Counted from the first letter of the stretch, positions 7,598 to 17,500 are shown. The stretch is 64,000 nucleotides of DNA from CAZDFU01 sp964504985 (GCA_964504985.1 CAZDFU010000002.1:13182-77181), one strand, 5' to 3'. The notes: a model not told the origin generated them from the sequence alone. Made by a program: numbers and translations.

Positions 7598-7626
7598 TAT
7601 ATATCATAAATCTTTTCCAGGGTCAA
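7598..7626 (-). promoter_or_regulatory. Leaderless promoter of the metalloprotease gene
   Basis: TTGACC (7621-7626), 17-nt spacer, TATATA (7598-7603), then 6 nt to the ATG at 7591. The predicted transcription start falls on or next to the start codon. Confidence 0.65.
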
Positions 7627-7659
7627 CCAAATGAAATTAAACAGATATGACACCACCTG

Positions 7660-7968
7660 TCACATCTTAACTTCAATGTCAACGCCTGCAGGGATTTCTA
7701 AATGCATTAAAGAATCAATTGTTTTTTGAGTAGGCTCAACAATGTCAACCATTCTTTTGTGTGTTTTTATTTCAAATGCTTCTCTGGAATCTTTATCTGT
7801 GTGTGGAGATCTTAAAACAGTAATTCTTTCTATTTTTGTGGGAAGGGGGATAGGACCAACAATTTTAGCACCGGTTCTTAAGGCTGTATCCAATAAGGAC
7901 TCACAGGTATTATCTAATACCCGGTGATCGTAACTTTTCAGTTTTACTCTGATCCGTCCTCTTGGCAT
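7660..7968 (-). CDS. rpsJ: 30S ribosomal protein S10
   Basis: S10 is a small-subunit head protein that also serves as NusE in antitermination. At 102 residues it is full length. It has [56 protein letters not shown] and [17 protein letters not shown] about 8 nt upstream of the ATG is a reasonable SD. It lies about 60 bp after tuf. In the classical order it would be followed directly by rplC, but here the protease gene intervenes. Confidence 0.96.
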   Translation of the reverse strand: MPRGRIRVKLKSYDHRVLDNTCESLLDTALRTGAKIVGPIPLPTKIERITVLRSPHTDKDSREAFEIKTHKRMVDIVEPTQKTIDSLMHLEIPAGVDIEVKM

Positions 7969-8027
7969 ATTTATAATCCTTTAGGGATCTCAACCTTTTA
8001 ATGTGCATTATAAGCTACTTAAGTAAC

Positions 8028-9212
8028 TTAGGCTATTATTTTGGTAATAACACCTGCTCCAACTGTTTTACCACCTTCACGGACTGCAAACCTTAAACCT
8101 TCTTCCATAGCAACGGGGGTAATTAATTTTCCGACAATTTTAACAGTATCTCCAGGCATAGCCATTTCAACACCCTCAGGTAATTGCACTTCACCAGTCA
8201 CATCAGTGGTTCTGACATAAAACTGTGGCCTGTAGCCTTTGAAAAATGGGGTATGTCTTCCGCCTTCTTCTTTGGAAAGAATGTATACTTCTGCTTCAAA
8301 TTCAGAGTGAGGAGTTATAGAACCCGGCTTTGCTAAAACCTGACCACGCTCAACATCATCTTTCTCAATACCCCGGAGTAAAATTCCAGCATTATCTCCT
8401 GCCTGACCTTCATCCAATAATTTATGGAACATTTCAATTCCTGTAACCACGCTCTTTTTAGTAGGCCTTATTCCAACAATTTCAATTTCCTCATTAACTT
8501 TAACTTTACCTCTCTCAATTCTTCCAGTCACCACTGTTCCACGTCCTTTAATAGAAAATACATCTTCAACTGCCATCAGGAATGGCTTATCCACATCTCT
8601 TACCGGAGTTGGAATCCATTCATCAACTTTAGCCATAAGTTCTTCAATAGCTTTAACTGACTCCGGATCACCTTCCAAAGCTTTTTTAGCAGAACCCCGG
8701 ATTATTGGAGATTGTGAGTCATATTCATATTTTTTAAGCAAATCCCTGACTTCTTCTTCTACAAGATCCAAAAGCTCAGGATCATCCACCTGATCAACTT
8801 TATTAAGGAAAACTACAATAGCAGGAACACCTACCTGGCGGGCTAAAAGCAAATGTTCTCTGGTTTGCGGCATTGGACCATCCGGTGCAGAAACTACCAA
8901 AATTGCTCCATCTGTTTGAGCAGCACCGGTAATCATGTTTTTGATATAGTCTGCATGACCAGGCATGTCAATATGGGCATAGTGTCTTTTTTCTGTTTCA
9001 TATTCCTGATGGGAAATATTAATGGTAATACCGCGGGCTTTTTCTTCTGGAGCGTTGTCTATTTGGTCAACAGAGCGGGCCTCTGCCAGACCTTTATCAG
9101 ATAATACTTTGGTAATAGCAGCAGTTAGGGTTGTTTTACCGTGGTCAACATGACCCATGGTTCCAACATTAACATGCGGTTTTGATCTATCAAATTTTTT
9201 TGCGTCAGCCAT
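8028..9212 (-). CDS. tuf: Elongation factor Tu
   Basis: EF-Tu is the GTPase that delivers aminoacyl-tRNA to the ribosome. It has 394 residues. The G motifs are [23 protein letters not shown] and NKVDQ, and domains 2 and 3 are complete, ending [14 protein letters not shown] chose the ATG at 9212 ([15 protein letters not shown]) rather than the in-frame ATG at 9257. The upstream residues are not family-like and overlap a promoter and a repeat. The promoter at 9222-9251 suggests a nearly leaderless mRNA and lets tuf be transcribed apart from gpsA. Confidence 0.97.
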   Translation of the reverse strand: MADAKKFDRSKPHVNVGTMGHVDHGKTTLTAAITKVLSDKGLAEARSVDQIDNAPEEKARGITINISHQEYETEKRHYAHIDMPGHADYIKNMITGAAQTDGAILVVSAPDGPMPQTREHLLLARQVGVPAIVVFLNKVDQVDDPELLDLVEEEVRDLLKKYEYDSQSPIIRGSAKKALEGDPESVKAIEELMAKVDEWIPTPVRDVDKPFLMAVEDVFSIKGRGTVVTGRIERGKVKVNEEIEIVGIRPTKKSVVTGIEMFHKLLDEGQAGDNAGILLRGIEKDDVERGQVLAKPGSITPHSEFEAEVYILSKEEGGRHTPFFKGYRPQFYVRTTDVTGEVQLPEGVEMAMPGDTVKIVGKLITPVAMEEGLRFAVREGGKTVGAGVITKIIA

Positions 9213-9221
9213 ATTTAAGTA

Positions 9222-9251
9222 ATTAAACCAAAAAATACAGTCCCCTGTCAA
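9222..9251 (-). promoter_or_regulatory. tuf promoter, nearly leaderless
   Basis: TTGACA (9246-9251), 18-nt spacer, TTTAAT (9222-9227), then 9 nt to the ATG. A consensus -35 box is followed by a one-mismatch -10 box. The predicted 5' UTR is only a few bases. Confidence 0.65.
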
Positions 9252-9277
9252 GTTCATCCTGAGCCTGTCGAAGGACT
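9252..9277. repeat. CCTTCGACAGGCTCAGGATGAAC-type dispersed repeat
   Basis: The plus strand reads GTTCATCCTGAGCCTGTCG then AAGGACT. The TCCT...AGGA ends are palindromic. It lies between gpsA and tuf, abutting the tuf -35 box. Related sequence occurs in the rplC leader loop (6560-6580). Confidence 0.7.
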
Positions 9278-9318
9278 GATACTAAAAATATACCTGATTT
9301 CTTCCTAAAATGCAAGGG

Positions 9319-10425
9319 TTAAATTAAGCTAGCGAAAGCACCTCTTAATTTATACCATACTCTTGTACTTAAACTTCCAACCGCTGTTCTCGGGTTAAAC
9401 CTTATATCTTCCTTCGTCAATTTTCTATCCATTAGCTGCCGGATGCATTCTTTAACATCTTTACCTCGAAGTAAATTGAATAATTCACTAACTATCGGTG
9501 CATCAATTCTTCGTTCTCTTGCAAAAGCATATGCTCCTGGTATAGTAGAGAAAGCTTCTATCTCTTTGTCTCTAGATATCTGTTCTATTGTTTTACCTTT
9601 AGCAAATTCTTCGCCAGCCCTTCTATTTCTGGTTCCTTCTTGTATGCAAGATAAATATAAGTCTCCAGTGCCAGCAAGCCCTCTAACAGTTTCCTCGCTT
9701 GCTGCTCCCATGGCTATTACTAACCTGGACATTTCTGCCAATGCCCTAGTATAAAATAATGCCTCGCTGTTTCCAGCTACACCTAATCCTCTAGCAACTC
9801 CAATTCCAAAAGCATAGACATTTTTTAATGCTCCACATGCTTCCACCCCAACAGGATCATCTGATGCATAAATCCTCAGAAAAGAAGCACTAAATGACCG
9901 TTGCAGTTGTTCAATAAGAAAAGGGTTATAGGCAGCAATTACAGTCCCTGTTACCTTTCTTTTAACAAGCTCTTCCGCTTTATTTGGACCTGACCAAATA
10001 GCTATTCTATCTACCAAATCAGGGCTTGGATACCTTTTTAATATAAAAGTGGAAATTGTTGAGTTAACTTCTTTAATTAACCCTTTTGTCCCTATAACAA
10101 GGTTACTGTTACTGCTTAAAAGAGGCCTTTCTCCACCAAGCATCTGTTCTAGGACTAGATGAACTACCCTTGATGGAACAGCTACAATAACTATATCTTT
10201 ACCTGCTACTGCCTCTTCTAAATTATCAGTCGCTCTAATATCTTTTGATAATTTTATACCACCCAACCTTTTACTTACTCTGGTTCTCTGAAATTCTCTT
10301 AAGGCATCAGGATCAGGAAAGAAAGCTGTTGTGTCATGGCCTAAGCCTGCTGATATATCAGCAACAGCACTACCTAAAGCTCCAGCACTCACCACACCTA
10401 CACTTATTAAATGTTCTTTGAACAT
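9319..10425 (-). CDS. gpsA: Glycerol-3-phosphate dehydrogenase [NAD(P)+]
   Basis: GpsA reduces dihydroxyacetone phosphate to sn-glycerol-3-phosphate for phospholipid heads. It has 368 residues: an N-terminal Rossmann domain, then a helical domain. Family signatures are IGTK114GL, SGPNKAEELVKRKVTGTVIAA, GALK201NVYAFGIG (putative catalytic Lys) and AGTGDLYLSCIQEGTRNRRAGEEFAKG. The dinucleotide loop reads S13-A-G-A-L-G18, so the first glycine of GxGxxG is Ser, which is unusual. The start lies 4 bp after the fusA stop, so it is probably co-transcribed with fusA. This is an unusual intruder between fusA and tuf. Confidence 0.9.
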   Translation of the reverse strand: MFKEHLISVGVVSAGALGSAVADISAGLGHDTTAFFPDPDALREFQRTRVSKRLGGIKLSKDIRATDNLEEAVAGKDIVIVAVPSRVVHLVLEQMLGGERPLLSSNSNLVIGTKGLIKEVNSTISTFILKRYPSPDLVDRIAIWSGPNKAEELVKRKVTGTVIAAYNPFLIEQLQRSFSASFLRIYASDDPVGVEACGALKNVYAFGIGVARGLGVAGNSEALFYTRALAEMSRLVIAMGAASEETVRGLAGTGDLYLSCIQEGTRNRRAGEEFAKGKTIEQISRDKEIEAFSTIPGAYAFARERRIDAPIVSELFNLLRGKDVKECIRQLMDRKLTKEDIRFNPRTAVGSLSTRVWYKLRGAFASLI

Positions 10426-10429
10426 GAAA

Positions 10430-12574
10430 TTAATGTTCTACTCTGCCTGTGAAGCCTGAGGATTCAATGATCTTTTGGGTGATGTTAGAAGGCACTGTTT
10501 CATAATGATCTGCCTCCATATAGTATGTTGCCCTGCCTTGAGACATACTTCTTATGGCTGTAGCATAACCATGCATTTCTGCCAAAGGTACTAATGCGAC
10601 TACTACTCTGGCAGTTCCTCTTGTTTCAGATGATAAAATTTGAGCTCTTTTTGCAGACAAGTCACCAATAATTTCTCCTAAAAATTCATCAGGAGTGGTT
10701 ACTTCTACCTTCATAATAGGCTCAAGTAAGATCAAGTCAGCTTTTTTGGCTGCCTCAGAGAGCCCTAATGAGGCAGCAATCTTAAATGCCACCTCTGATG
10801 AGTCAACATCATGAAAAGACCCATCATAAACCACCACTTTAATATCAGTCACAGGGTATCCTGCTAAAATACCTGTATCCTCTTTTTCGGTTACTCCTTT
10901 TTCAATAGGAGGAATAAACTCCCTTGGGATAGCTCCGCCCACAATTTCTGAGGCAAATTCCCTGCCGCTGCCTCTTGGGAGTGGTTCAATTCTTAGCAGA
11001 CAATGACCATATTGGCCACGGCCTCCTGTTTGGCGGATATATTTACCCTCACCCTCAGCTATTTTTGTAATGGTTTCTTTATAGGCAACCTGGGGCTGAC
11101 CAACATTGGCTTCAACTTTAAATTCTCTTTTCATTCTGTCAACCAGAACCTCCAACTGAAGCTCTCCCATGCCAGCAATTATTGTTTGTCCTGTTTCAGC
11201 ATCAGATTTTACTCTAAAAGTGGGGTCTTCCTCAGATAAACGGTTTAAAGCATAGCCTAATTTTTCCTGATCACTCTTTGTTTTTGGTTCTATTGCCAAA
11301 GAAATAACCGGTTCGGGGAATGAAATATTTTCCAAAATTATAGGAGCAGTCTCATCGCAAAGAGTATCTCCAGTTATAGTATCTTTAAGTCCCACTGCTG
11401 CTACAATTTCTCCTGCATATGCTTCCTCGATTTCTTCCCTATCGTTAGCGTGCATCAATAGAAGCCTTCCTACTCTTTCTTTTATTTGTTTTGTAGCATT
11501 ATAAACATATGAACCGCTTTTCAAAGTTCCTGAATAAACTCTGATATAGGTTAATTTACCAACATGAGGATCAACCTGAATTTTAAAAGCTAGAGCTGAT
11601 AAAGGCTGGGTGGAATCTGCTTTCCTTATCTCTTGTTCCTCAGTTCCTGGTTTAAACCCATAAACTTCAGAAATATCTTGCGGGGAGGGTAAATACTCCA
11701 CCACACAATCAAGCATTAACTGAACCCCTTTATTCCTTAAAGAAGACCCTGCTAAAACAGGTACAATTTTATTGTCTATAACTGCTTTCCTTAAAGCCTT
11801 TTTAAGCTCTTCTACTGAGATTTCTTCACCACCAAGATATTTTTCCATTAAGACATCGTCTGTTCCAGAAATTTCTTCCACCAGTTTTTCCCTGTGTTCT
11901 TCTACCTGGGAAACCATATCCGCAGGGATTTCTACCTCATTAAATTTTGCTCCTGTTTGATCACCCTCCCAAATAAAAGCTTTTTTTGTTAAAAGATCAA
12001 CAACACCTTTAAAATCATTTTCTTTACCAATAGGCAGGTTATAGGGCAGTGCATTTGCTCCCAATCTATCCCTGGCAGACTGAATCGTGCCTAGAAAATC
12101 TGCTCCCACCACATCCATTTTGTTGGAAAAAGCAATGAGCGGAACTTTGTATTTATTAGCCTGTCTCCAAACTGTTTCTGTCTGTGATTGAACACCAGAT
12201 GATGAATCCAAAACAATAACTCCACCATCCAAAACCCTCAAGGACCTTTCAACTTCTGCTGTAAAATCAACATGGCCCGGGGTATCAATTAAATTAATTC
12301 TTACTTCAGCATCCTTAAATAGAGCTTCATCCCTTTTGGCTACCCAAAAAGTGGTGATAGCAGCAGAAACAATAGTAATTCCTCTTTCTTTTTCCTGCTC
12401 CATCCAGTCAGTGGTAGTAGTGCCTTCATCAATATCTCCAATTTTATAGGTTCTGCCAGTATAAAATAGGATTCTCTCTGTAGTGGTAGTTTTACCTGCA
12501 TCAATATGGGCAATAATACCAATGTTTCTGATCCTATCTAATGGGAAATCTCTTTTTGTTTTTTGAACAGCCAT
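10430..12574 (-). CDS. fusA: Elongation factor G
   Basis: EF-G is the translocase GTPase and also acts in ribosome recycling. It is full length at 714 residues. The G domain has [41 protein letters not shown] and NKMD. Domain III contains SEEDPTFRV and GMGELQLEV, domain IV contains [10 protein letters not shown], and domain V has [17 protein letters not shown]. It is preceded by the Gre-like ORF and followed at once by gpsA. Nothing in the protein is unusual. Confidence 0.97.
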   Translation of the reverse strand: MAVQKTKRDFPLDRIRNIGIIAHIDAGKTTTTERILFYTGRTYKIGDIDEGTTTTDWMEQEKERGITIVSAAITTFWVAKRDEALFKDAEVRINLIDTPGHVDFTAEVERSLRVLDGGVIVLDSSSGVQSQTETVWRQANKYKVPLIAFSNKMDVVGADFLGTIQSARDRLGANALPYNLPIGKENDFKGVVDLLTKKAFIWEGDQTGAKFNEVEIPADMVSQVEEHREKLVEEISGTDDVLMEKYLGGEEISVEELKKALRKAVIDNKIVPVLAGSSLRNKGVQLMLDCVVEYLPSPQDISEVYGFKPGTEEQEIRKADSTQPLSALAFKIQVDPHVGKLTYIRVYSGTLKSGSYVYNATKQIKERVGRLLLMHANDREEIEEAYAGEIVAAVGLKDTITGDTLCDETAPIILENISFPEPVISLAIEPKTKSDQEKLGYALNRLSEEDPTFRVKSDAETGQTIIAGMGELQLEVLVDRMKREFKVEANVGQPQVAYKETITKIAEGEGKYIRQTGGRGQYGHCLLRIEPLPRGSGREFASEIVGGAIPREFIPPIEKGVTEKEDTGILAGYPVTDIKVVVYDGSFHDVDSSEVAFKIAASLGLSEAAKKADLILLEPIMKVEVTTPDEFLGEIIGDLSAKRAQILSSETRGTARVVVALVPLAEMHGYATAIRSMSQGRATYYMEADHYETVPSNITQKIIESSGFTGRVEH

Positions 12575-12633
12575 AACTGGGGTTAAGCGTCAAGGGGAAA
12601 GTTTTTCACTCTTTACCCTTTGCGGTTTCTGCT

Positions 12634-12855
12634 TTAGCCTTCCTCCAATTCTTTAATAATCTTTTTTACTTGATCAATCTGTACCCTGAAAGTTTCTGAA
12701 TCCTCAATAGCCATAGTATAGGCTGCGTTTTCAGACAGGTCACCTTCTTGGGCTGCAGCACCTTTTTTGTGTTGAGTTTCTACAAGCTGATCCTCAAGTT
12801 TTTTGAGGTTCTCTTTCCACATCTTAAGTTTTTCTTGCTTTAATTTATCATCCAT
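12634..12855 (-). CDS. Stand-alone GreA/GreB N-terminal coiled-coil protein
   Basis: This is a 73-residue predicted antiparallel coiled coil. Its tip reads EGDLSENAAYTMAIED, closely matching the Gre-factor tip GDLSENAEYHAAKE. The acidic pair (D and E) that coordinates the catalytic Mg2+ for RNA polymerase transcript cleavage is conserved. The FKBP-like C-terminal domain that anchors GreA to the polymerase secondary-channel rim (full GreA is ~158 residues) is absent, and no second ORF supplies it. The gene has its own -10 box, follows a terminator, and heads a unit with fusA and gpsA. It may be a minimal cleavage factor or a competitor of Gre. Confidence 0.75.
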   Translation of the reverse strand: MDDKLKQEKLKMWKENLKKLEDQLVETQHKKGAAAQEGDLSENAAYTMAIEDSETFRVQIDQVKKIIKELEEG

Positions 12856-12861
12856 AATTTT

Positions 12862-12867
12862 ATTTTA
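12862..12867 (-). promoter_or_regulatory. -10 box of the Gre-like/fusA unit
   Basis: TAAAAT ends 6 nt before the ATG at 12855, directly downstream of an intrinsic terminator. The -35 region is weak (T-rich). It predicts a leaderless start. Confidence 0.45.
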
Positions 12868-12881
12868 GATTGTTACTTACT

Positions 12882-12910
12882 AACAAAAAACCTCCCTCAA
12901 ACTGGGAGGC
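12882..12910 (-). terminator. Rho-independent terminator after the 72-residue ORF
   Basis: Minus strand: GCCTCCC, loop AGTTTGA, GGGAGG, then TTTTTTGTT. The stem arms on plus are 12891-12896 and 12904-12909. It lies 52 nt after the stop of the small gene at 12962 and ahead of the Gre-like gene, so it separates the rps/rpo unit from the fusA unit. Confidence 0.85.
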
Positions 12911-12961
12911 AACAAGTAAATACTAATGAATTTGATCCTAAAAGTCAACAACAGATCAGTC

Positions 12962-13180
12962 TTAGGCAGCTGGAGGAAGGGGATCAGAATCTGGTGGGTT
13001 TGAATTACGATTTATATTAATAGGCGGTCTAAGTCTAGTTAAAACCTCCTGTGTTGAGCGAGGCATACGTGCAAGTGCTTCAATTGCTTCAGGCTTTCTT
13101 GTGATATCTAACACTCTGAATGTTCCAATAGAGATTATTTTTCTTCCTTCCCCACATCCATTTGATTCAACTGAACGCAT
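12962..13180 (-). CDS. Small protein of unknown function with its own promoter and terminator
   Basis: I do not recognise this 72-residue protein. It is basic, has one cysteine (SNGCGEGRK), and ends in a Pro-rich low-complexity tail (PPININRNSNPPDSDPLPPAA). I see no membrane segment. The gene is bracketed by a well-formed promoter (TTGAAA-16-TAAGAT, 6 nt before the ATG) and a strong intrinsic terminator. It therefore looks like a complete monocistronic unit inside the str operon. That context, rather than homology, is why I call it a gene. Confidence 0.5.
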   Translation of the reverse strand: MRSVESNGCGEGRKIISIGTFRVLDITRKPEAIEALARMPRSTQEVLTRLRPPININRNSNPPDSDPLPPAA

Positions 13181-13186
13181 AAGTTT

Positions 13187-13214
13187 ATCTTAACAGATAA
13201 CTTTTTCTTTTCAA
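13187..13214 (-). promoter_or_regulatory. Leaderless promoter of the 72-residue ORF
   Basis: TTGAAA (13209-13214), 16-nt spacer, TAAGAT (13187-13192), 6 nt to the ATG at 13180. Confidence 0.55.
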
Positions 13215-13363
13215 GATAGAATCTTTTTATAAAAGATAGCTCGATCACCATACTGATTTAGGCCCTTTTTAATCTCTTTATAAACTTCCGCGGACTCTTG
13301 CAATTGCAAAGCAATTGGGTGTATTGTCCGGGGTTTTCTGCTAGTGATAATAATCCAATCCAT
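13211..13363 (-). CDS. Short unrecognised ORF, possibly a gene remnant
   Basis: Fifty codons start at an ATG (MDWIIITSRKPRTIHPIALQ...). The same frame is open back to about 13435 without a usual start codon, and reads YDRDINVLIIGHRAIQ upstream. The composition looks protein-like, so this may be the 3' part of a larger, broken gene that once included the ORF at 13443-13640. The codons for ITSRKP lie in a repeat shared with 53421-53440. No function can be assigned. Confidence 0.3.
   Translation of the reverse strand: MDWIIITSRKPRTIHPIALQLQESAEVYKEIKKGLNQYGDRAIFYKKILS
13280..13348. repeat. Two-part repeat shared with 53398-53440
   Basis: ATAAACTTCCGCGGA (13280-13294) and TCCGG(GG)TTTTCTGCTAGTGAT (13327-13348) occur in the same order at 53398-53412 and 53421-53440. 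The gap between the two parts is 32 nt here and 8 nt there. The repeat is colinear and near-identical. Confidence 0.75.
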
Positions 13364-13442
13364 ATTGAGTAGCTCTGTTTGAATAGCTCTGTGGCCAATG
13401 ATTAATACATTAATATCACGATCGTAGTATTTTTGTCACAAC

Positions 13443-13640
13443 TCATCCAAAAAATTTTTCCTCCTTTTTGCGTTGCTGGTATTTTATTTCTTTCTTAGAT
13501 CTTTTAAGTAAATCGGACCAACATTTTTTACTGCAATAAAACCCGGATCCTTTCCACATCTCAATTATTGACGGATGAAAACCGGATATTAATATTGACT
13601 CACCAGCGGAAATGACTAAATGCGCGGTTGGCAGCTGCAA
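13443..13640 (-). CDS. Small Cys-containing ORF overlapping the rpsG 3' end
   Basis: Up to 65 residues (…ISGFHPSIIEMWKGSGFYCSKKCWSDLLKRSKKEIKYQQRKKEEKFFG). A CxxxC pair sits in an aromatic/basic context and the C-terminus is Lys-rich, as in some small zinc or nucleic-acid-binding proteins. The first ATG lies 41 bp inside rpsG, so the true start may be a later codon. It may be the 5' part of a broken gene with the frame at 13211-13435. I do not recognise a family. Confidence 0.3.
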   Translation of the reverse strand: MQLPTAHLVISAGESILISGFHPSIIEMWKGSGFYCSKKCWSDLLKRSKKEIKYQQRKKEEKFFG

Positions 13641-14076
13641 CCTTTTGAGTATCCTCTTTTTTCTTAATGGCTAAACCAGTACTATTGGCAGCATCCTGCA
13701 GTTCTGCTGCTAATTTAGCTGCAAATGAATGAAACTGTTTATTTGATTTGGACTTTGCTCCAGCTATTATCCACCTGATTGCCAAAGCTTCTTTCCTGTC
13801 TCCCCTTACCTCAATTGGTACCTGGTATGATGCCCCACCCACTCTTCTGGGCTTTACTTCCATTTTTGGGGAAACATTTTGAATAGCTTTCTCAAAAATA
13901 GCCACAGGATCTTGCTTTGTCTGCTCTTTGATAGAATCCAGTGCCTGATAAACCACCTTTTGGGCAGTAGATTTTTTACCATCCGCTGTAATCTTATTTA
14001 TAAAACGGGTTACCAATTTCGACCCAAAAATAGGGTCTGGTTGTAATATCCGCTTGGTGACTTTTCCACTTCTCAT
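13600..14076 (-). CDS. rpsG: 30S ribosomal protein S7
   Basis: S7 organises the small-subunit head and binds near the E site. It has 158 residues. Motifs are PDPIFGSKLVTRFINKITADGKKSTAQKVVYQAL, PRRVGGASYQVPIEV, RWIIAGAKS and a C-terminus ending NRAFSHFRW. It follows rpsL by about 14 bp. Nothing in the protein is unusual. The segment after its stop holds only small, doubtful ORFs. Confidence 0.96.
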   Translation of the reverse strand: MRSGKVTKRILQPDPIFGSKLVTRFINKITADGKKSTAQKVVYQALDSIKEQTKQDPVAIFEKAIQNVSPKMEVKPRRVGGASYQVPIEVRGDRKEALAIRWIIAGAKSKSNKQFHSFAAKLAAELQDAANSTGLAIKKKEDTQKVAAANRAFSHFRW

Positions 14077-14090
14077 AACTCAATACTCTT

Positions 14091-14549
14091 TCACGCTGGA
14101 GCAGGCTGAGCAACTGCAGCTCTTGGAGCAACTGCGCCTCTCCCGCCTTTCTTGGTGCCGTATTTAGACCTGCCCTTTTTTCTATTAACAACTCCTGCCA
14201 AATCAAGCTTACCTCTTACTAAATGATATTTAACACCTGGAAGATCTTTAACCCTTCCTCCCCTGACTAAAACTATTCCATGTTCTGCTAACGCGTGACC
14301 CTCACCCTGGATGTAAGCTGTCACCTCTGTCCTGTTGGATAATCTGACCCTAGCTACTTTTCTTAAGGCAGAATTTGGCTTTTTAGGAGTCATTGTTTTC
14401 ACCAAAGTCACTACACCCCTTTTTTGAGGGCTAAAATCAGCTGTGTAACGCCTATCTTTAGCATTAAACCCACGCCTTAGAGCCGTTGCTTTAATCTTTT
14501 TTGCGACCTTTTTCCGGCCTTTTCTCACTAATTGATTAATTGTTGGCAT
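14091..14549 (-). CDS. rpsL: 30S ribosomal protein S12
   Basis: S12 controls decoding accuracy at the A site. It has 152 residues. It begins [13 protein letters not shown] and contains the decoding loop [17 protein letters not shown] and the [32 protein letters not shown] segment. The K in PKKPNS (streptomycin region) is the common residue. An Ala/Pro/Gly-rich tail of about 20 residues extends beyond the usual end. The gene begins 15 bp after rpoC, so the beta operon reads into the str operon. Confidence 0.96.
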   Translation of the reverse strand: MPTINQLVRKGRKKVAKKIKATALRRGFNAKDRRYTADFSPQKRGVVTLVKTMTPKKPNSALRKVARVRLSNRTEVTAYIQGEGHALAEHGIVLVRGGRVKDLPGVKYHLVRGKLDLAGVVNRKKGRSKYGTKKGGRGAVAPRAAVAQPAPA

Positions 14550-14563
14550 ATGTTATCTGGTGT

Positions 14564-17500
14564 TTAATTATCAACTTTAGCCCTTTCGGAGCTAGTTGGT
14601 ATTAAACGCCCTATTATAACATTTTCCTTAAGCCCTATCAGCTTATCAAGCTTACCAGATATGGCAGCTTCAGCCAGCACGGAAGTTGTTTCCTGGAAGG
14701 ATGCAGATGATAAGAAACTCTCGGTTTGCAAAGAAGCCCGGGTAATACCTAAAATTACCACCTCAGCAGTTGCAGGCTCTCCGCCCTCTACCAGAACCCT
14801 TTTATTTTCGTCTTCAAACCGCAGCTTATCAATAATCTCACCAGGTAATAAGTTAGTATCACCTTGTGACTCAACTTTAACCTTATCAGACATCTTTCTG
14901 ACAATTACCTCAAAATGTTTCTCGTTTATTGGAACACCCTGGGATTCATAAACAGAACGTACCTCATCAACTATATATCTTTGAGCTGCCCTTAAACCCT
15001 GAATCCGTAATGTTTCTTTTACGTCTATATGCCCTGTTGCCAAAACAGTCCCTGCATCTATTAATTGTCCTTCCTCAACTGACAAAGCAGAGGTTGCAGG
15101 AACAATATATTCTCTTTCCTCATGGGGTTTTTGGGTTGTCCTGACCCTTACCCTTGTTCCCAGTTCTGTCTCAATTATGGAAACTTTACCTGCAATTTCA
15201 GACATTGGGGCCACAATCTTGGGAGTTCTAGCCTCATATAATTCTTCAACTCTTGGTAAACCCTGGGTAATATCCAAACCTACAATTCCTCCGGTGTGGA
15301 AAGTACGCATGGTTAGTTGTGTCCCAGGCTCACCTATAGCCTGGGCAGCTACTACTCCAACAGGCGTCCCGATTGCTACCAGTTCTCTGGTTGTTAAATC
15401 AGCTCCATAGCAGCTCTTACAAATCCCATATTTTGCCTCGCAAGTTAAAGGAGAACGGGCTAAAACCTTAGTTACTAAAGCTTGGAGTATCTTAAGAATA
15501 ATCTCTTCTGTTAGAAGAGTTCCTGCTTTAACTATAACTTTACGGCTGCCTGGCTCATTAATATTTTCCGAAAGTATGCGCCCTAATAACTTTTCTCTGG
15601 CATTACTAAAAGCGTTTTTCGATATTTCATATTCTAAGCTGGCAGTAGTCCCGCAGTCATCCATCCTAACAATCACATCATGTGCTACATCTACCAACCT
15701 TCTGGTCAAATACCCTGCATCTGCAGTTTTCAAGGCTTTATCAGCTACTCCTTTTCTGGCACCTCTGGCTGATGTAAAGTACTCAAAAACAGAAAGACCT
15801 TGTCTGTAATTTGATTTGGTTGGGAGTTCCACAATCTTTCCTGTTGGATCAGTTGATAAACCTCTCATAGCAGAAAGCTGCTTTGCCTGATCACGGGACC
15901 CTCTTGCACCAGCCTCCACCATCATTCTAATAGGATTATCTGTTTCCAGATAATCCCAGGTGGCTGAGGCTAAATCTTCTGTTATTTTGATCCAAACCAT
16001 TTGAGAAAGTTGTGATTTTTCCTGCGGAGTAATCAACCCCTTTGCCACGTTTCCTTCAATCTTAGCAATCTCTGCCTCTGCCTCATCCAGATATTTCTGT
16101 TTATCAGGCACAATTTTAGCATCAAAGATGGAAATAGATACTCCAGCAATAGTTGCTCCCCAAAATCCTATTGACTTGATATTATCAATAAGACCGGCGA
16201 CAGCTTCCTTATCCAAAACCTGGGTAGCTTTAAGGATGATATCACGAATAGTAATTCCTTTAATAACTGAGTTTAGAAATCTCATATGGGGAGGGAGAGC
16301 CTCATTGAATAAAATCCTTCCAACTGATGTCTCAATAACTTCCTTATCAATTCTGACTTTAACTTTCTCTCTAACAGAAACTTTTCCTATTTGGTAAGCC
16401 CTAATTGCATCTTCCCCGCTAAGAAAAAACTTGGCATCTTCCCCTTCTTTTGGATTATCAAGCATGGTAATGTAGTAACAACCCAAGGCCATTTCCCTGT
16501 TTGGAACAGTTATTGGCTGAGCATTAGCCGGGCCAAAGATATTTTCCTTTGCCATCATCAAATCCTTTGCTTCTTCCTGGGCTTTAGCTGATAAGGGCAC
16601 ATGAACTGCCATTTGATCCCCGTCAAAATCAGCATTAAAACCAGCACAAATACAAGGATGGATCTGAATTGCATTACCATCAACTAAAACAGGGAAAAAC
16701 GCCTGGATACCTAATCTGTGCAGGGTAGGAGCACGGTTTATTAAGATTGGATGGCCGTCAATAATTTCTTCTAAAATATCCCAAACCTCTGGTGGTCTTC
16801 CCTCTAAAACATTCTTTGCGCCTTTGACATTTGAGGACAGCCCTCTTGCTATCATTTCCCTTAAAACAAAAGGCTTAAACATCTCCAAAGCCATTTCCTT
16901 GGGTAAACCTACTTGATCAAGCCTCAGTTTAGGACCCACTACAATTACAGACCTTCCTGAATAATCAACACGCTTACCGAGTAAGTTTTGTCTAAACCTG
17001 CCTTGTTTTCCCCGCAACATATCAGAAAGGGATCTTAAGACATGTGATGTAACAGGACCTCCTCTTCTGGAGGTTCTGGAAGATGCATCAATCAAGCTAT
17101 CAACTGCTTCCTGAAGCATTCTTTTTTCGTTACGCAAAATTATTTCAGGAGCACCCAAGTTTATCAATCTATTCAAACGGTTATTTCTATTTATAACCCT
17201 TCTATATAAATCGTTTAAATCCGAGGTGGCAAAACGGCCTCCTGGGAGTTGTACCATTGGACGAAGGTCAGGAGGTAAAACTGGTAAAACCCTCAAAACC
17301 AGCCAATCTGATGAGATACCTGAACCGCGCATTCCCTCGACTACCCTCAATCTTTTGGTGGCCTTGATATGTTTTTGGCCTGTGGATTTTCTAACTTCTT
17401 CCCTAAGAGATGCTGATAATTTATCTAAATCCAGTTTTTGTAATACTTCAAGAATACTTTCTGCTCCCATTCCTAAAGCGACAAAGCCGGAAACCCCATA

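Noticed and set aside
7969..8027. TACTTAAGTA palindrome between tuf and rpsJ
   Set aside because: Short and AT-rich, so expected by chance, with no supporting promoter geometry.
9213..9257. N-terminal extension of EF-Tu
   Set aside because: The extra residues are not found in EF-Tu and are encoded by a promoter. The start at 9212 fits the family.
12575..12633. AAAGGGTAAAG...CTTTCCCCTT dyad between the Gre-like gene and fusA as a terminator
   Set aside because: It has no U-tract and an internal mismatch, and the genes appear co-transcribed.
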